NCBI GenBank assembly: GCA_965368515.1
Contig: CBDUNF010000059.1
Coordinates: 1-16,804 of the forward strand
Origin: JAAETI01 sp965368515
GTDB lineage: Bacteria; Actinomycetota; Acidimicrobiia; Spongiisociales; UBA5794
Reading direction: 5' to 3'
Length of the DNA: 16,804 nt
Position 1 is the stretch's first letter; every line of letters starts with the position of its first letter. Below the pieces are notes generated by a model that searched no databases, had not been told where the DNA came from, and saw nothing but the letters and a program-made list of their open reading frames with translations. Shown piece after piece: positions 6,630 through 13,677 of this stretch. A program made the position numbers and the translations under genes.

Positions 6630-8462
6630 ATGGACAGAATCGCCGTATACGAGACTCACGAGCAGTTTGAGCCGACCGTGGCTGGAGCTGCTTGGCAGTA
6701 CCGGTGGCTCGTCCTTCTGCTCGCGATTGGGTTCGCCGGACTGGCTTGGCTTTACGGATCGAGCCAGGAGGCCTACACCGCTACAGCCTCGATCGGGGTC
6801 GAGGACCCGCGGGAGTCCAATCTGTTCACCGTCGGCTTTGACGCCACCCCCGAACGCTACGTACGTAGCCAGGCGGAGATCGTCTCTTCTCGTCTCGTGG
6901 CGACCCGGGCCATTGAGCTTGCGGCCCAGGCAGAGCCCCCAGTCATCGCCGAGGTTGGGTACATCCTCGAGAGTGGGCTTTCGGTTGAAGCGGCCACCGA
7001 CTCCGATCTGATCTCAATCACTTACTCGGCGACGACCGAATATGACGCCATCACAATGGCCAACTCGATCGCGCTCGCTTATCAGGAAGTCGGCCGGGAG
7101 GCGGCAGCAGCAGAATTCGACGCTGCCGTACTCGAGCTGGACTCATCCATCACCGCTCGTACATCACAACTGCTTGCCGTCGAGGAGGACTTGCGGGATC
7201 TCCAGTCGAGTGACTCGAGCCGTCTTGCGCTGGAGGCGCAACTCGAGACAGCGTTGTCCCGCCTGCTGCTATTCCAACCCAGCTCTGCCTCGGCCACCCT
7301 CGATCAATTGGCCGATCGAGCCGCTCGCCTCAACGAGATCCGGCTTGAGATCGAGACACTCCAGACTGCGCTTGCCAGGCAGGACACGGATCTCGACACA
7401 CGCTCGCTCATCGACCAGCGTGATGATCTCCGGCAACGTTTGACCGATCTGCAACTCGTGCGCGACCAGCGTGAGGTCGATGCCCAGCTGTCGACTAGCG
7501 GCGTCGTCTTTTTTGATCCAGCCGCTACCGCCGAGCCGAGCAGCGTCGGGGTGCTCGTATTGGCCGGGTTCATGTTTGGGGCCATCGTCGGATCCGCTAT
7601 CGCTTTCCCGCTGTCACGCGGGCGGCGCAGGTTTGGTTCTCGGTCCGAGCCGGAACGGGCGCTGGGCAGCCCGCTCATCTCTGATGTTCCGAACTTCCTC
7701 GACGAGCGGCTCTCTACGAATCTTCCCGTGGTCGAAGCTCCGGGAAGTGTGTCGGCGGAGGCTTTCCGATTCGTCTCGACCGCGATCGCCGTGCAACGCG
7801 ATCGATCCGAAACACCTGCTGCCGCCTTCCACACGGTCGTGGTCACCTCCGCTCTGATTTCGACCGGAAAGACAACAGTGGTCGCCAACAGCGCATTCGC
7901 CGCGGCACTGAGCGGGAATCGGGTCCTGGTGGTCGATGCGGATTTCACATCGCAGGAACTCACTCGGATCTTGATCGGGTCAGTTGCCCCCCGGCACGGG
8001 CTGGCCGACCTCATCCAGGGAAAGACCACGCTCGACGAAGCCATCGTGAGCGTCAACATGGAGGGGGCTGGTTCCGTCGATCTGTTGTCGTCGGGCACCC
8101 CGGATGTCGCCGCCGCCGACCTGCTTTCGTTGCCTTCCGTGGCAGATGTTTTCCGTGAGTGGGGAGAGCACTACGACTTGATCATGGTCGACGCACCCCC
8201 AATCCTCAGCGTGGCCTATTCGACCAGCCTGGTCAGGCTCGCCGACCGAGTTATCGTCGTAACGTCTCACGGTCACGACTATTCGAGCACGCAGGATCTG
8301 CGCTACCAGCTCGACATGATCGGTACGCCGCAGCTCGGCTACATCTACAACTTTGCCCCCCTCCGGGCCGAAATGGCGCTGGTGGCGGGTTCGATGGCGG
8401 AGTGGGGTCAGGCCCCGACGCCGCCGAGTTCCAAGAGTGAACCTTCGGGTGCCGAGAACTAG
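6630..8462 (+). CDS. Wzz chain-length domain fused to BY-type tyrosine kinase domain
   Basis: A 610-residue inner-membrane protein of the polysaccharide co-polymerase/autokinase type (Wzc, or CapA-CapB fused), which governs chain length and export of surface polysaccharide. Membrane segment 1 is at about 26-43, an external domain with a long helical, coiled-coil-prone part spans about 150-290, and membrane segment 2 is at about 305-328 after a Pro-containing loop. The cytoplasmic ATPase has Walker A STGKTT (Lys414), Walker A' VLVVDAD (432-438) and Walker B LIMVD (517-521). The C-terminal tail after residue 575 contains no tyrosine, unlike the Tyr-rich tail of typical BY-kinases. I chose the ATG at 6630 over a TTG at 6600; GGGA just before it gives a weak binding site. 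It reads divergently from ugd and about 44 bp before asnS. Confidence 0.9.
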   Translation: MDRIAVYETHEQFEPTVAGAAWQYRWLVLLLAIGFAGLAWLYGSSQEAYTATASIGVEDPRESNLFTVGFDATPERYVRSQAEIVSSRLVATRAIELAAQAEPPVIAEVGYILESGLSVEAATDSDLISITYSATTEYDAITMANSIALAYQEVGREAAAAEFDAAVLELDSSITARTSQLLAVEEDLRDLQSSDSSRLALEAQLETALSRLLLFQPSSASATLDQLADRAARLNEIRLEIETLQTALARQDTDLDTRSLIDQRDDLRQRLTDLQLVRDQREVDAQLSTSGVVFFDPAATAEPSSVGVLVLAGFMFGAIVGSAIAFPLSRGRRRFGSRSEPERALGSPLISDVPNFLDERLSTNLPVVEAPGSVSAEAFRFVSTAIAVQRDRSETPAAAFHTVVVTSALISTGKTTVVANSAFAAALSGNRVLVVDADFTSQELTRILIGSVAPRHGLADLIQGKTTLDEAIVSVNMEGAGSVDLLSSGTPDVAAADLLSLPSVADVFREWGEHYDLIMVDAPPILSVAYSTSLVRLADRVIVVTSHGHDYSSTQDLRYQLDMIGTPQLGYIYNFAPLRAEMALVAGSMAEWGQAPTPPSSKSEPSGAEN

Positions 8463-8471
8463 TCGACCTGT

Positions 8472-8503
8472 GAGGCTTCTAGCCTTAGGCTCGCAAAGCC
8501 TTC
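8472..8503 (+). terminator. Nested inverted repeats between the Wzz-kinase and asnS
   Basis: AGGCTT at 8473 pairs with AAGCCT at 8496, enclosing AGCC-TTA-GGCT (8481-8491). The structure ends four bases before the asnS ATG. It could be a weak terminator, an attenuator or an element affecting asnS translation. No T-run is present, so the role is uncertain. Confidence 0.35.
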
Positions 8504-8506
8504 TGA

Positions 8507-9913
8507 ATGAGTGAGGATCTGGTGAAGCGGACGCTGATCAAGCACGTGCTGAATTCCAACGCCTTTGGCGAGCCAATCAAGGTGGCCGGCTGGGTGAGGA
8601 CACGACGCGATTCGAAAGGTGGATTCTCGTTCGTCGAGCTCAATGACGGGTCGAGCTTCTCCGGTGTGCAAGTCATCGTGCCCGGCGAACTGGAGAACTA
8701 TGAGTCCGAGGTGCTCCTGGCTTCGATCGGCAGCGCGATTGCGGTCGAAGGGGAGCTGGTTGAGTCACCGGGGAAGGGCCAGCGAGTCGAGGTGCACGCC
8801 ACCAAGGTGACCGTCTATGGACTGGCCGACCCCGACGAGTATCCCCTGCAGAAGAAGCGGATTTCGTTTGAGAAACTGCGGGACATAGCCCACCTTCGTC
8901 CGCGAACGAACACCTTTGGCGCAGTCGCTCGGGTGCGAAACGCGCTGGCGTACGCGACTCACAAGTTCTATCAGGAGCGGGACTTCCTCTATTTGCACAC
9001 GCCGATGATCACCTCGAGTGATGCAGAGGGTGCCGGTGAGATGTTCCAGGTGACCACGCTTGATATCGCGTCGCCGCCGCGGCTTGATGGCGGGATCGAC
9101 TACTCGCAGGACTTCTTTGGCAAACCGACCTACCTCACCGTGAGCGGGCAGCTGAGCGCGGAGACTTACGCCAGCGCACTCGACCGGGTCTACACATTCG
9201 GGCCAACGTTCCGCGCGGAGAACTCCAACACCCGTAGGCATCTTGCCGAGTTCTGGATGATCGAGCCGGAGATTGCGTTTGCCGATCTTGCTGACAACGC
9301 CGATCTTGCCGAGGACTACATCCGCTACATGTTCCAGCATGTGCTCGACAACTGCCTCGATGACCTGGAGTTCTTCAACAAGTGGGTTCAGGAAGGCTTG
9401 CTTGATCGCATCAATGCCATTGCCACCAGCGACTTCCGCCGAATCACCTACACAGAAGCGGTCGACGCCCTCGAGGAGGCCGACACGTCCTTCGAGTTTC
9501 CGGTTAGTTGGGGGAGTGACCTCCAGTCGGAGCACGAGCGCTACCTGACTGAGGTCATCTTCGACCAGCCGGTTGTAGTCACGGACTACCCGAAGGACAT
9601 CAAGGCGTTCTATATGCGCCGGAACGACGACGGGAGGACAGTGGCCGCCATGGACGTGCTCCTGCCCGGTGTTGGTGAGATCGTTGGCGGAAGCCAGCGT
9701 GAGGAGCGTCACGATGTGCTGCTCGAGTCGATTCGGGAGAAGGGGTTGCCCGAGGAGGAGTATTGGTGGTACCTCGATCTGCGCCGTTTTGGCACCGTGC
9801 CGCACGCCGGCTTTGGCCTCGGTTTTGGTCGAATGGTTCAGTTCACCACGGGCATGCAGAACATCCGCGACGTCATTCCGTATCCCCGCACCCCCAACAG
9901 CGCCGAGTTCTAG
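8507..9913 (+). CDS. asnS: Asparaginyl-tRNA synthetase
   Basis: A 468-residue class II aminoacyl-tRNA synthetase that charges tRNA-Asn with asparagine in the cytoplasm. The N-terminal OB-fold anticodon-binding domain is clear (VAGWVRTRRDSKGGFSFVEL, residues 26-45). Class II motif 2 appears as FRAENSNTRRHLAEFW near 234-249, followed by MIEPE. Motif 3 appears as GFGLGFGRMVQF near 435-446. The length equals that of the E. coli enzyme, and the AENSNT segment distinguishes it from AspRS. The ATG at 8507 has no clear Shine-Dalgarno; a GTG at 8522 preceded by GAGGA is an alternative that removes five residues. It lies 44 bp after the Wzz-kinase in the same direction, an unusual place for a housekeeping gene. 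The 26-bp palindrome follows the stop. Confidence 0.96.
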   Translation: MSEDLVKRTLIKHVLNSNAFGEPIKVAGWVRTRRDSKGGFSFVELNDGSSFSGVQVIVPGELENYESEVLLASIGSAIAVEGELVESPGKGQRVEVHATKVTVYGLADPDEYPLQKKRISFEKLRDIAHLRPRTNTFGAVARVRNALAYATHKFYQERDFLYLHTPMITSSDAEGAGEMFQVTTLDIASPPRLDGGIDYSQDFFGKPTYLTVSGQLSAETYASALDRVYTFGPTFRAENSNTRRHLAEFWMIEPEIAFADLADNADLAEDYIRYMFQHVLDNCLDDLEFFNKWVQEGLLDRINAIATSDFRRITYTEAVDALEEADTSFEFPVSWGSDLQSEHERYLTEVIFDQPVVVTDYPKDIKAFYMRRNDDGRTVAAMDVLLPGVGEIVGGSQREERHDVLLESIREKGLPEEEYWWYLDLRRFGTVPHAGFGLGFGRMVQFTTGMQNIRDVIPYPRTPNSAEF

Positions 9914-9920
9914 CCCTTGC

Positions 9921-9946
9921 TGCGCAATGTCGTACGACATTGCGCA
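9921..9946. terminator. Perfect 26-bp palindrome between convergent genes
   Basis: TGCGCAATGTCGT is followed directly by its exact reverse complement. In RNA it would fold as an 11-bp stem with a GTAC loop. It begins 7 bases after the asnS stop and ends 24 bases from the stop of the convergent fcl, which is where a bidirectional terminator should be. A protein-binding site is the alternative. Confidence 0.7.
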
Positions 9947-9970
9947 CAGCGTTACCCAAGATCGGTGGGG

Positions 9971-10900
9971 CTAGGTCTGCTTTTCCCACCACTTGATGGT
10001 CTTGGCGAGGCCCGTTTCGAGATCGGTCTTGGCTTCAAAGTCGAACAGCTGAGCTGCCTTGGAGGTTTCCAGCTTGCGACGGGGTTGTCCGTCGGGCTTG
10101 GTGGAGTCCCAGACGACCTTGCCTTCGTAACCGGTCAGCTTTGCGATCAGTTCGACGAGATCCCGGATCGTGATCTCGTGGCTGGTACCGACGTTGACCG
10201 GCTGGCTCCCGTTGAATATCTCGGTGGCCAGCACGATCGCTCGGGCGGCATCCTCGACGTAGAGGAACTCGCGCGAGGCCGAGCCGGTTCCCCAAGCCAC
10301 TACTTCCGGCGAATGCTCATCGCGGGCGGTGATGAACTTGCGGATCAGCGCCGGGATGACGTGCGAGCTCTCCAGATCGAAGTTGTCGCGAGGGCCATAC
10401 AAGTTGACCGGCAGGAGATAGATCCCGTTGAGGTTGTATTGCTGACGGTACGCCTGGAGCATCACCAGCAGGCTCTTCTTGGCGACACCATACGGTGCGT
10501 TGGTCTCTTCGGGATATCCGTTCCAGAGGTCCTCTTCTCGGAAGGGGACCGGAGCAAACTTGGGATACGCACAGACGGTGCCCACCTGCACGAACTTCTC
10601 GAGTTTGCGTTTACGCGCTTCCTCAATGAGGTGTAGCCCCATTGCCATGTTGGCGTAGAAGTACCGCCCCGGGTTGGCGCGGTTGGCGCCGATGCCACCG
10701 ACCTCGGCGGCTAGGTGAATAACCACGTCGGGTGACGCGTCGCTGTACAGCTGGCGGACAGCGTCCTGCTCGGTCAGGTCGTAGTCCGCCCGCCGAGGGA
10801 TGAACAGCTCGGCTGCGCCCGCTGCCTCTAGTTGCTTGCAGATAAACGAGCCGAGGAACCCGGCGCCGCCGGTGACGACAATGCTCTTGCCATTGATCAC
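9971..10900 (-). CDS. fcl: GDP-L-fucose synthase
   Basis: A 309-residue short-chain dehydrogenase-type epimerase/reductase that turns GDP-4-keto-6-deoxy-D-mannose into GDP-L-fucose with NADPH in the cytoplasm. The Rossmann motif TGGAGFLG is at 10-17, and the catalytic Tyr137 and Lys141 sit in YGVAKK. The family-specific Cys110 (GTVCAYP) and His180 (SHVIPAL) match the E. coli Cys109 and His179 used for epimerisation. The usual catalytic Ser of that strand is Thr108 here. I chose the GTG at 10900, which overlaps the gmd stop as GTGA and is preceded by GGGAG; the ATG at 10918 would lie inside gmd and add six residues. Translation coupling to gmd is therefore likely. The gene ends opposite asnS at the 26-bp palindrome. 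Confidence 0.94.
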   Translation of the reverse strand: MINGKSIVVTGGAGFLGSFICKQLEAAGAAELFIPRRADYDLTEQDAVRQLYSDASPDVVIHLAAEVGGIGANRANPGRYFYANMAMGLHLIEEARKRKLEKFVQVGTVCAYPKFAPVPFREEDLWNGYPEETNAPYGVAKKSLLVMLQAYRQQYNLNGIYLLPVNLYGPRDNFDLESSHVIPALIRKFITARDEHSPEVVAWGTGSASREFLYVEDAARAIVLATEIFNGSQPVNVGTSHEITIRDLVELIAKLTGYEGKVVWDSTKPDGQPRRKLETSKAAQLFDFEAKTDLETGLAKTIKWWEKQT

Positions 10901-11937
10901 GAGTTGCTCCCGTTCCATTCAATGGTCTTGAGTCCGGCGTCGACAAGTGCCCGCTCCTGCTTGGCCAAGGCGAGATCGGATTCGACCATCATCTCTACAA
11001 GCTCGTCAAACCCTACCCTGGGCTCCCAGCCGAGCTCCTTGCGAGCCTTGGTGGCATCGCCCTCGAGTAGATCGACTTCTGCGGGTCGCATGTAGCGCGG
11101 GTCGAAGGCGACATACTCTTCCCAGTTGAGGTCGAGAAGCTCAAACGTCTTGTGGGCGAACTCGCGGACAGAGTGGCGTTCGCCGGTTGCGATCACATAG
11201 TCGGCGGGTTCATCCTGCTGTAGGATCAACCACATCGCTTCGGTGTAGTCGCCGGCAAAACCCCAGTCACGCTCTGCGTCGAGGTTGCCGAGGTAGAGCT
11301 TCTTCTGCAGCCCCAGCTTGATGCGAGTAGCGGCTCTGGTGATCTTGCGAGTAACGAATGTCTCGCCACGTCGTGGCGATTCGTGGTTGAAGAGGATGCC
11401 GGAGCAGGCATACATGTCGTATGCCTCGCGGTAGTTGACTGCCTGCCAGAAGCTGTACACCTTGCCGACGGCGTACGGCGACCGCGGGTGAAACGGCGTG
11501 GTTTCGGACTGGGGTGTTTCGTGGACCTTGCCGTACATCTCTGACGATGATGCCTGATAAAACCGGATCTCCGGATTGGTCATGCGGATCGCTTCGAGCA
11601 TCCGCAGCGTTCCAAGCGCGACTACGTCAGCCGTGTACAACGGGTTCTGGAATGAGACGGCAACGTGGCTTTGTGCCCCGAGGTTGTAGACCTCATGAGG
11701 GTCGACGTCCTTCATTAGGCGGCTCAGGCCGTTGCCATCAGCGAGGTCGCCGTAGTGGAGGAACAGTTTGGCGGCTTCTAAATGTGAATCGATGTACAGG
11801 TGGTCGATTCGTTCTGTCGCAAATGTCGAGGAGCGCCGGATGAGGCCGTGAACCTCGTAGCCCTTCTCAACGAGCTGTTCGGCGAGGTACGAACCATCCT
11901 GGCCGGTGATGCCTGTCACCAAGGCGCGGCGTGTCAT
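10897..11937 (-). CDS. gmd: GDP-mannose 4,6-dehydratase
   Basis: A 346-residue cytoplasmic enzyme that makes GDP-4-keto-6-deoxy-D-mannose from GDP-mannose, the first committed step to GDP-L-fucose. The N-terminal NADP-binding motif TGITGQDGSYLAEQL is at residues 8-22, with the RRSS specificity segment at 34-37. The active-site strand ASSSEMYG is at 129-136, and the catalytic Tyr155 and Lys159 lie in SPYAVGK. NHESPRRGETFVTRKI (184-199) is a strong family signature. The start is the ATG at 11937, seven bases after AGGAG; the longer open frame to 12246 adds unrelated sequence that runs into fpg. Its product feeds fcl, which overlaps its stop. No mannose-1-phosphate guanylyltransferase is visible in the window. 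Confidence 0.96.
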   Translation of the reverse strand: MTRRALVTGITGQDGSYLAEQLVEKGYEVHGLIRRSSTFATERIDHLYIDSHLEAAKLFLHYGDLADGNGLSRLMKDVDPHEVYNLGAQSHVAVSFQNPLYTADVVALGTLRMLEAIRMTNPEIRFYQASSSEMYGKVHETPQSETTPFHPRSPYAVGKVYSFWQAVNYREAYDMYACSGILFNHESPRRGETFVTRKITRAATRIKLGLQKKLYLGNLDAERDWGFAGDYTEAMWLILQQDEPADYVIATGERHSVREFAHKTFELLDLNWEEYVAFDPRYMRPAEVDLLEGDATKARKELGWEPRVGFDELVEMMVESDLALAKQERALVDAGLKTIEWNGSNS

Positions 11938-12005
11938 GGGTTGTCTCCTGTTCTCGACGAGGACGCGCCCCTGCGCCCTGGCCGCCTGGTCACTGTGAGC
12001 TGATG

Positions 12006-12023
12006 GTGTAGACGACTCCACAC
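12006..12023. promoter_or_regulatory. Imperfect dyad GTGTAGA-CGAC-TCCACAC upstream of gmd
   Basis: A 7-base inverted repeat with one mismatch lies about 70 bases before the gmd ATG, on the gmd side of the hairpin. It could be an operator or part of the gmd promoter region. The only support is position and symmetry. Confidence 0.25.
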
Positions 12024-12038
12024 TGACTGTTGAATCTA

Positions 12039-12065
12039 GTGCGACCTCCGGGGGAGCAGTCGCAC
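12039..12065 (-). terminator. Hairpin after fpg, probable end of the cofD-cofE-fpg transcript
   Basis: GTGCGAC pairs perfectly with GTCGCAC, and inside it CTCC pairs with GGAG around GGG, leaving a 2-base bulge. The hairpin lies 27 bases beyond the fpg stop and about 100 bases before the gmd start, so it probably separates the F420/repair operon from gmd-fcl. Confidence 0.6.
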
Positions 12066-12092
12066 CCCCCGACGGCGTTGACCCTAAATGGT

Positions 12093-12980
12093 TCAGCCTT
12101 CGAGATCCTCGATCGTCTTTGGCCAATCGTCCTTCAGTAGGCGAGACAGAGACCGATCGGCGAGGATCTTGCCGTCTGTCTGGCAACTGGGGCAGTAGTT
12201 CGTTTCTCGTGACGCATAGACAATCCGCTGAATCGGTGTCGCACACACCGGACAGGGCTGATCGAACTTGCCGTGGACGGCCATTTCAGGGTGGAAGGCG
12301 GTCACCTTTTTCGGGAAGCCATCGCCCGTGTCCCTGCGCCTGATCTCCACCCACTTCTCCATGGTCTGTCGGCAGGCGGCAAACAATCGCTCGACCTCGT
12401 CGTCTGCGAGGTTGGTGTTCATTTGGAGCGGCGACAGGTGGGCTGCATGCAGGATCTCGTCGGCGAACGCGCCTCCGATTCCCGAGATGTGGCGGGCGTC
12501 GGTCAGCGCTCGCTTCAGGGTGTGCCGCTCGGCCTGTAGCGCCGTAGCAAATTCAGTGAGTGTGGCGGTGTGGAGTTCGATACCTCCTGGGTCGAGCGCA
12601 GCAACACCTTCCTCGCCCCTGACGACATGCAGGGAGGCCCGACGTTTTGTGCCTGCCTCCGTGAGCAGGATTGTGCCGGACGCAAAGTCGAATGCTGCGA
12701 GGCCGATCTTGCCCGGAATGTTCTTGCGCTCCTCGTGCCACTGGAGTCTTCCGGCGACCATTAGGTGGAGCACGAGGAAGATGTCCTCCTCGAGTTCGAA
12801 AACAATTCGCTTCCCCATGCGCCGGAGACCGGTGAGGCGTTTGCCAGAAGCGGCATCCAGCGGGGGATCGTATGTGCGCAGCAGCGAGAATGACTTCACT
12901 CGAATGCTCTCGAGCACATCGCCTCCGACGTGGCGCTCGATGGCATCGAGGTACGTGACTATCTCGGGTAACTCGGGCAT
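12093..12980 (-). CDS. Fpg/Nei family DNA glycosylase (AP lyase)
   Basis: A 295-residue bifunctional DNA glycosylase/AP lyase of the MutM/Nei family, which removes oxidised bases and nicks the abasic site. The mature N-terminus would be the catalytic Pro of MPELPE, with Glu3 next to it; Lys57 (GKR) is the conserved third active-site residue. The helix-two-turn-helix is ISGIGGAFADEIL (165-177), where the usual Asn of GIGN is Gly170. The zinc finger has Cys243, Cys246, Cys263 and Cys266 (C-x2-C-x16-C-x2-C) with Arg258. The protein continues about 29 residues past the last Cys, longer than classical Fpg. Its ATG starts one base after the cofE stop, so the genes are probably co-transcribed. Choosing between Fpg and Nei specificity is not possible here. 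The open frame to 13136 overlaps cofE and is not used. Confidence 0.92.
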   Translation of the reverse strand: MPELPEIVTYLDAIERHVGGDVLESIRVKSFSLLRTYDPPLDAASGKRLTGLRRMGKRIVFELEEDIFLVLHLMVAGRLQWHEERKNIPGKIGLAAFDFASGTILLTEAGTKRRASLHVVRGEEGVAALDPGGIELHTATLTEFATALQAERHTLKRALTDARHISGIGGAFADEILHAAHLSPLQMNTNLADDEVERLFAACRQTMEKWVEIRRRDTGDGFPKKVTAFHPEMAVHGKFDQPCPVCATPIQRIVYASRETNYCPSCQTDGKILADRSLSRLLKDDWPKTIEDLEG

Positions 12981-12981
12981 G

Positions 12982-13677
12982 TCAGCGAAACAGGTCTTCG
13001 TGCGGCGGACGAACGAGGTCGGTCGCCCGTCCCGATCCCGATTCCCACGCCACGCCGCGAACGATGGCGACGGGGATTTGAGTGGTTTTGCCCATCGCCA
13101 GGTCGGCGGCAGATGCGATCTCATCAACGATCGCAATCTCCGTCGCCTCCATGACGCGACCGTTGGCGTCGGGCATTCCCTTGTGGTCGTCCATCACGGC
13201 AAGGCCGGAGACGCCTATTGCAATATCGGTTTGGCCGCGCCGCCATGGGCGGCCGAAGGTGTCGCTCACGATTACGGGCACGTCGATGCCGATGGCTTGC
13301 TGGATCCGCATCCGGATTCCATGCGCCGAACGATCCGGATCGAGCGGCAGCAGCACTGCCCGGCCGCCGGTTACGTTTGACCGGTCCACTCCGGCGTTGG
13401 CGCAGATGAAGCCGTGACGGGTTTGAGTAATCACAAGGTCGCCGCGGCGGCGGATGATCGCCTTCGCTTCAGCCGCGACGGCCGCCCGGTACGCAGCCTC
13501 GTCGTCGGCGTCGATGATGCGACCCTCAGCCTTGGAGACGATCTTGTGGGTAACCACGACAACGTCCCCTGCGATCAGCCTCGTTTCGGATCGTCCGATT
13601 GCGTCGAGTATCAAGTCTGGTAGGTCGTCACCCTGGTGGACCTCGGGTATTCCATCGATGGGGAAGATCTGGATCAT
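12982..13677 (-). CDS. cofE: Coenzyme F420:L-glutamate ligase (single-domain)
   Basis: A 231-residue enzyme that adds L-glutamates to F420-0 using GTP and divalent metal, giving the poly-glutamylated cofactor F420. Family marks are THKIVSKAEGR (43-53), the ANAGVDRSN segment (93-101) and SDTFGRPWRRGQTD (138-151), all near the nucleotide and metal site. It corresponds to the archaeal stand-alone CofE and to the N-terminal half of mycobacterial FbiB; the C-terminal nitroreductase-like reductase half of FbiB is absent. The ATG at 13677 overlaps the cofD stop as ATGA and is preferred to a GTG at 13701. It lies between cofD and fpg in a compact operon. The dehydro-F420-0 reductase must be encoded elsewhere if the pathway is of the mycobacterial type. 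Confidence 0.94.
   Translation of the reverse strand: MIQIFPIDGIPEVHQGDDLPDLILDAIGRSETRLIAGDVVVVTHKIVSKAEGRIIDADDEAAYRAAVAAEAKAIIRRRGDLVITQTRHGFICANAGVDRSNVTGGRAVLLPLDPDRSAHGIRMRIQQAIGIDVPVIVSDTFGRPWRRGQTDIAIGVSGLAVMDDHKGMPDANGRVMEATEIAIVDEIASAADLAMGKTTQIPVAIVRGVAWESGSGRATDLVRPPHEDLFR

Noticed and set aside
8765..9940. A 391-codon open frame on the minus strand opposite asnS
   Set aside because: It is fully antisense to a clear asparaginyl-tRNA synthetase, has no recognisable domain, and arises from GC-rich codon use in the real gene.
11938..12246. N-terminal extension of gmd to 12246
   Set aside because: The added residues are low-complexity, run through the hairpin and into fpg, and a good AGGAG precedes the ATG at 11937.
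12268..13380. A 370-codon plus-strand open frame opposite fpg and cofE
   Set aside because: It crosses two well-supported genes on the other strand and shows low-complexity Ser/Arg/Pro composition typical of shadow frames.
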